Positions 63,411 to 64,000 of a DNA stretch of 64,000 nucleotides are shown piece after piece. Below the pieces are notes generated by a model. That model searched no databases, was not told the origin of the DNA, and was given only the letters and a program-made list of their open reading frames with translations. This stretch comes from Trachythela sp. YZ-2020. Lineage: Eukaryota; Cnidaria; Anthozoa; Malacalcyonacea; Clavulariidae. The position numbers were made by a program, and so were the translations under genes. The DNA lies in the NCBI GenBank assembly GCA_016169945.1, contig JADLSH010000390.1:1488001-1552000 (forward strand). The letters are read 5' to 3'. Positions within the stretch are counted from its first letter, which is position 1; the number at the start of each line of letters is the position of its first letter.

Positions 63411-63784
63411 CTCATATACTATAGACTGAACTCACTGAAGTATGTCGAATATTTTACATAGTGCGTGACGAATATCAGCATGATTTGTACGTTTCTCGTT
63501 CGTATTGCACTTGCATTTATCGTATCGTTCCCTTGATGCGTTATTGATCTGTTTAAAACACAAGTACTTAAGTATTCTAAGATGCACACAAGAAAATTGC
63601 ATACTACACCTCGTCCTAATGGGGAATACTTGTCCCTAGAGTCATGCTATTGTTGCTTTATTGTGTTTACTCCCTTTGCAAAATGGCGCCCGTAATTACG
63701 AAATTGCCTATTGTTGAATATTACTCCTTCATGGGCAACTGTGGCATCACCATGAGCAGATACATGTACGCTTAGCGTACCTAT
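63411..63784. other. No gene seen
   Basis: AT-rich DNA between the tandem array and the second copy of the dispersed repeat. Confidence 0.45.
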
Positions 63785-64000
63785 TTTTGTATCTGCGAAG
63801 CAGATACTATTGCCATCGTGCTGTTGGCTGTTAGCTGTTAGCTTATAGCCATTCAGCGACGAGCTTATTTAAATTGATAGCCAATCAGCAAGTGGCTTAC
63901 AATGCAATGACGTAATTTTCTGCAAGGCCATTACATCATTCAATTTTGCCTGTTCGCAGGCTAGATCTTAAAATTCAACATGGCGATTGACAAAATGTCG
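63785..64000. repeat. Dispersed direct repeat, copy 2 (cut by window edge)
   Basis: Same order of blocks as 61337-61580, with TATCTGCGAAGCAGATA at its start (a palindrome) and TTCAACATGGCGATTGAC near the edge. Confidence 0.8.

Overview
The window looks like a gene-poor, transposon-packed stretch of an animal genome. It is AT-rich, has spliceosomal introns (GT..AG exons of THAP genes), BEL/Pao LTR retrotransposons, CR1/L2-like LINEs, and P, hAT, PIF/Harbinger, ISL2EU-like and Helitron-like DNA elements. This mix suggests a marine invertebrate, perhaps a cnidarian such as an anthozoan; that is an inference and no single diagnostic host gene is present. There are no operons, rRNA genes or CRISPR arrays. 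Many element borders can be fixed to the base from terminal inverted repeats (TIRs) and target-site duplications (TSDs), and much of the DNA is insertions within insertions.

Layout. 0.3-2.9 kb: decayed polyprotein with PIF1 helicase, EEP nuclease and Ulp1 protease (Helitron/Helentron-like). 2.9-11.8 kb: a small Harbinger-like element (TSD TTA) holding a BEL/Pao retrotransposon (3157-11377), whose 5' LTR is split by a 3.1 kb element with CACAG termini and a 7-bp TSD; a 39-bp P-like miniature lies just outside the 3' LTR. 12.6-22.2 kb: a minus-strand RPA-like gene broken by a 0.7 kb element and by a 7.8 kb CACAG element, which keeps one THAP exon and has a CR1/L2-like LINE (13.9-18.3 kb) inside its left TIR. 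22.8-23.2 kb: two foldback MITEs. 24.6-35.6 kb: a hAT element holding an 8.4 kb element with a 9-bp TSD, which carries a RecQ-like helicase remnant and a convergent unknown gene (AcademH-like is my best guess), itself holding a 3.9 kb element with a 9-bp TSD, which in turn holds a CACAG element. 37-42 kb: a broken minus-strand LINE with insertions. 42.5-45.0 kb: a fourth CACAG element with a Harbinger MITE inside. 45.9-48.4 kb: an ISL2EU-like element with a YqaJ nuclease and a DDE_4 transposase fragment. 49.4-60.0 kb: a hAT MITE containing a 10 kb P element with an apparently intact 907-residue THAP transposase, in turn containing a very young BEL/Pao copy on the minus strand. 60-64 kb: MITEs, one possible signal-peptide exon, and a ~430-460 bp tandem array.

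The most interesting theme is the P superfamily. Six elements appear in 64 kb, in two groups: CATTGAAC termini with 8-bp TSDs (one apparently intact, one reduced to 39 bp) and CACAG termini with 7-bp TSDs (four copies, one with a THAP first exon whose intron has the same phase as that of the intact transposase). The 8-bp targets resemble the known Drosophila P target GGCCAGAC.
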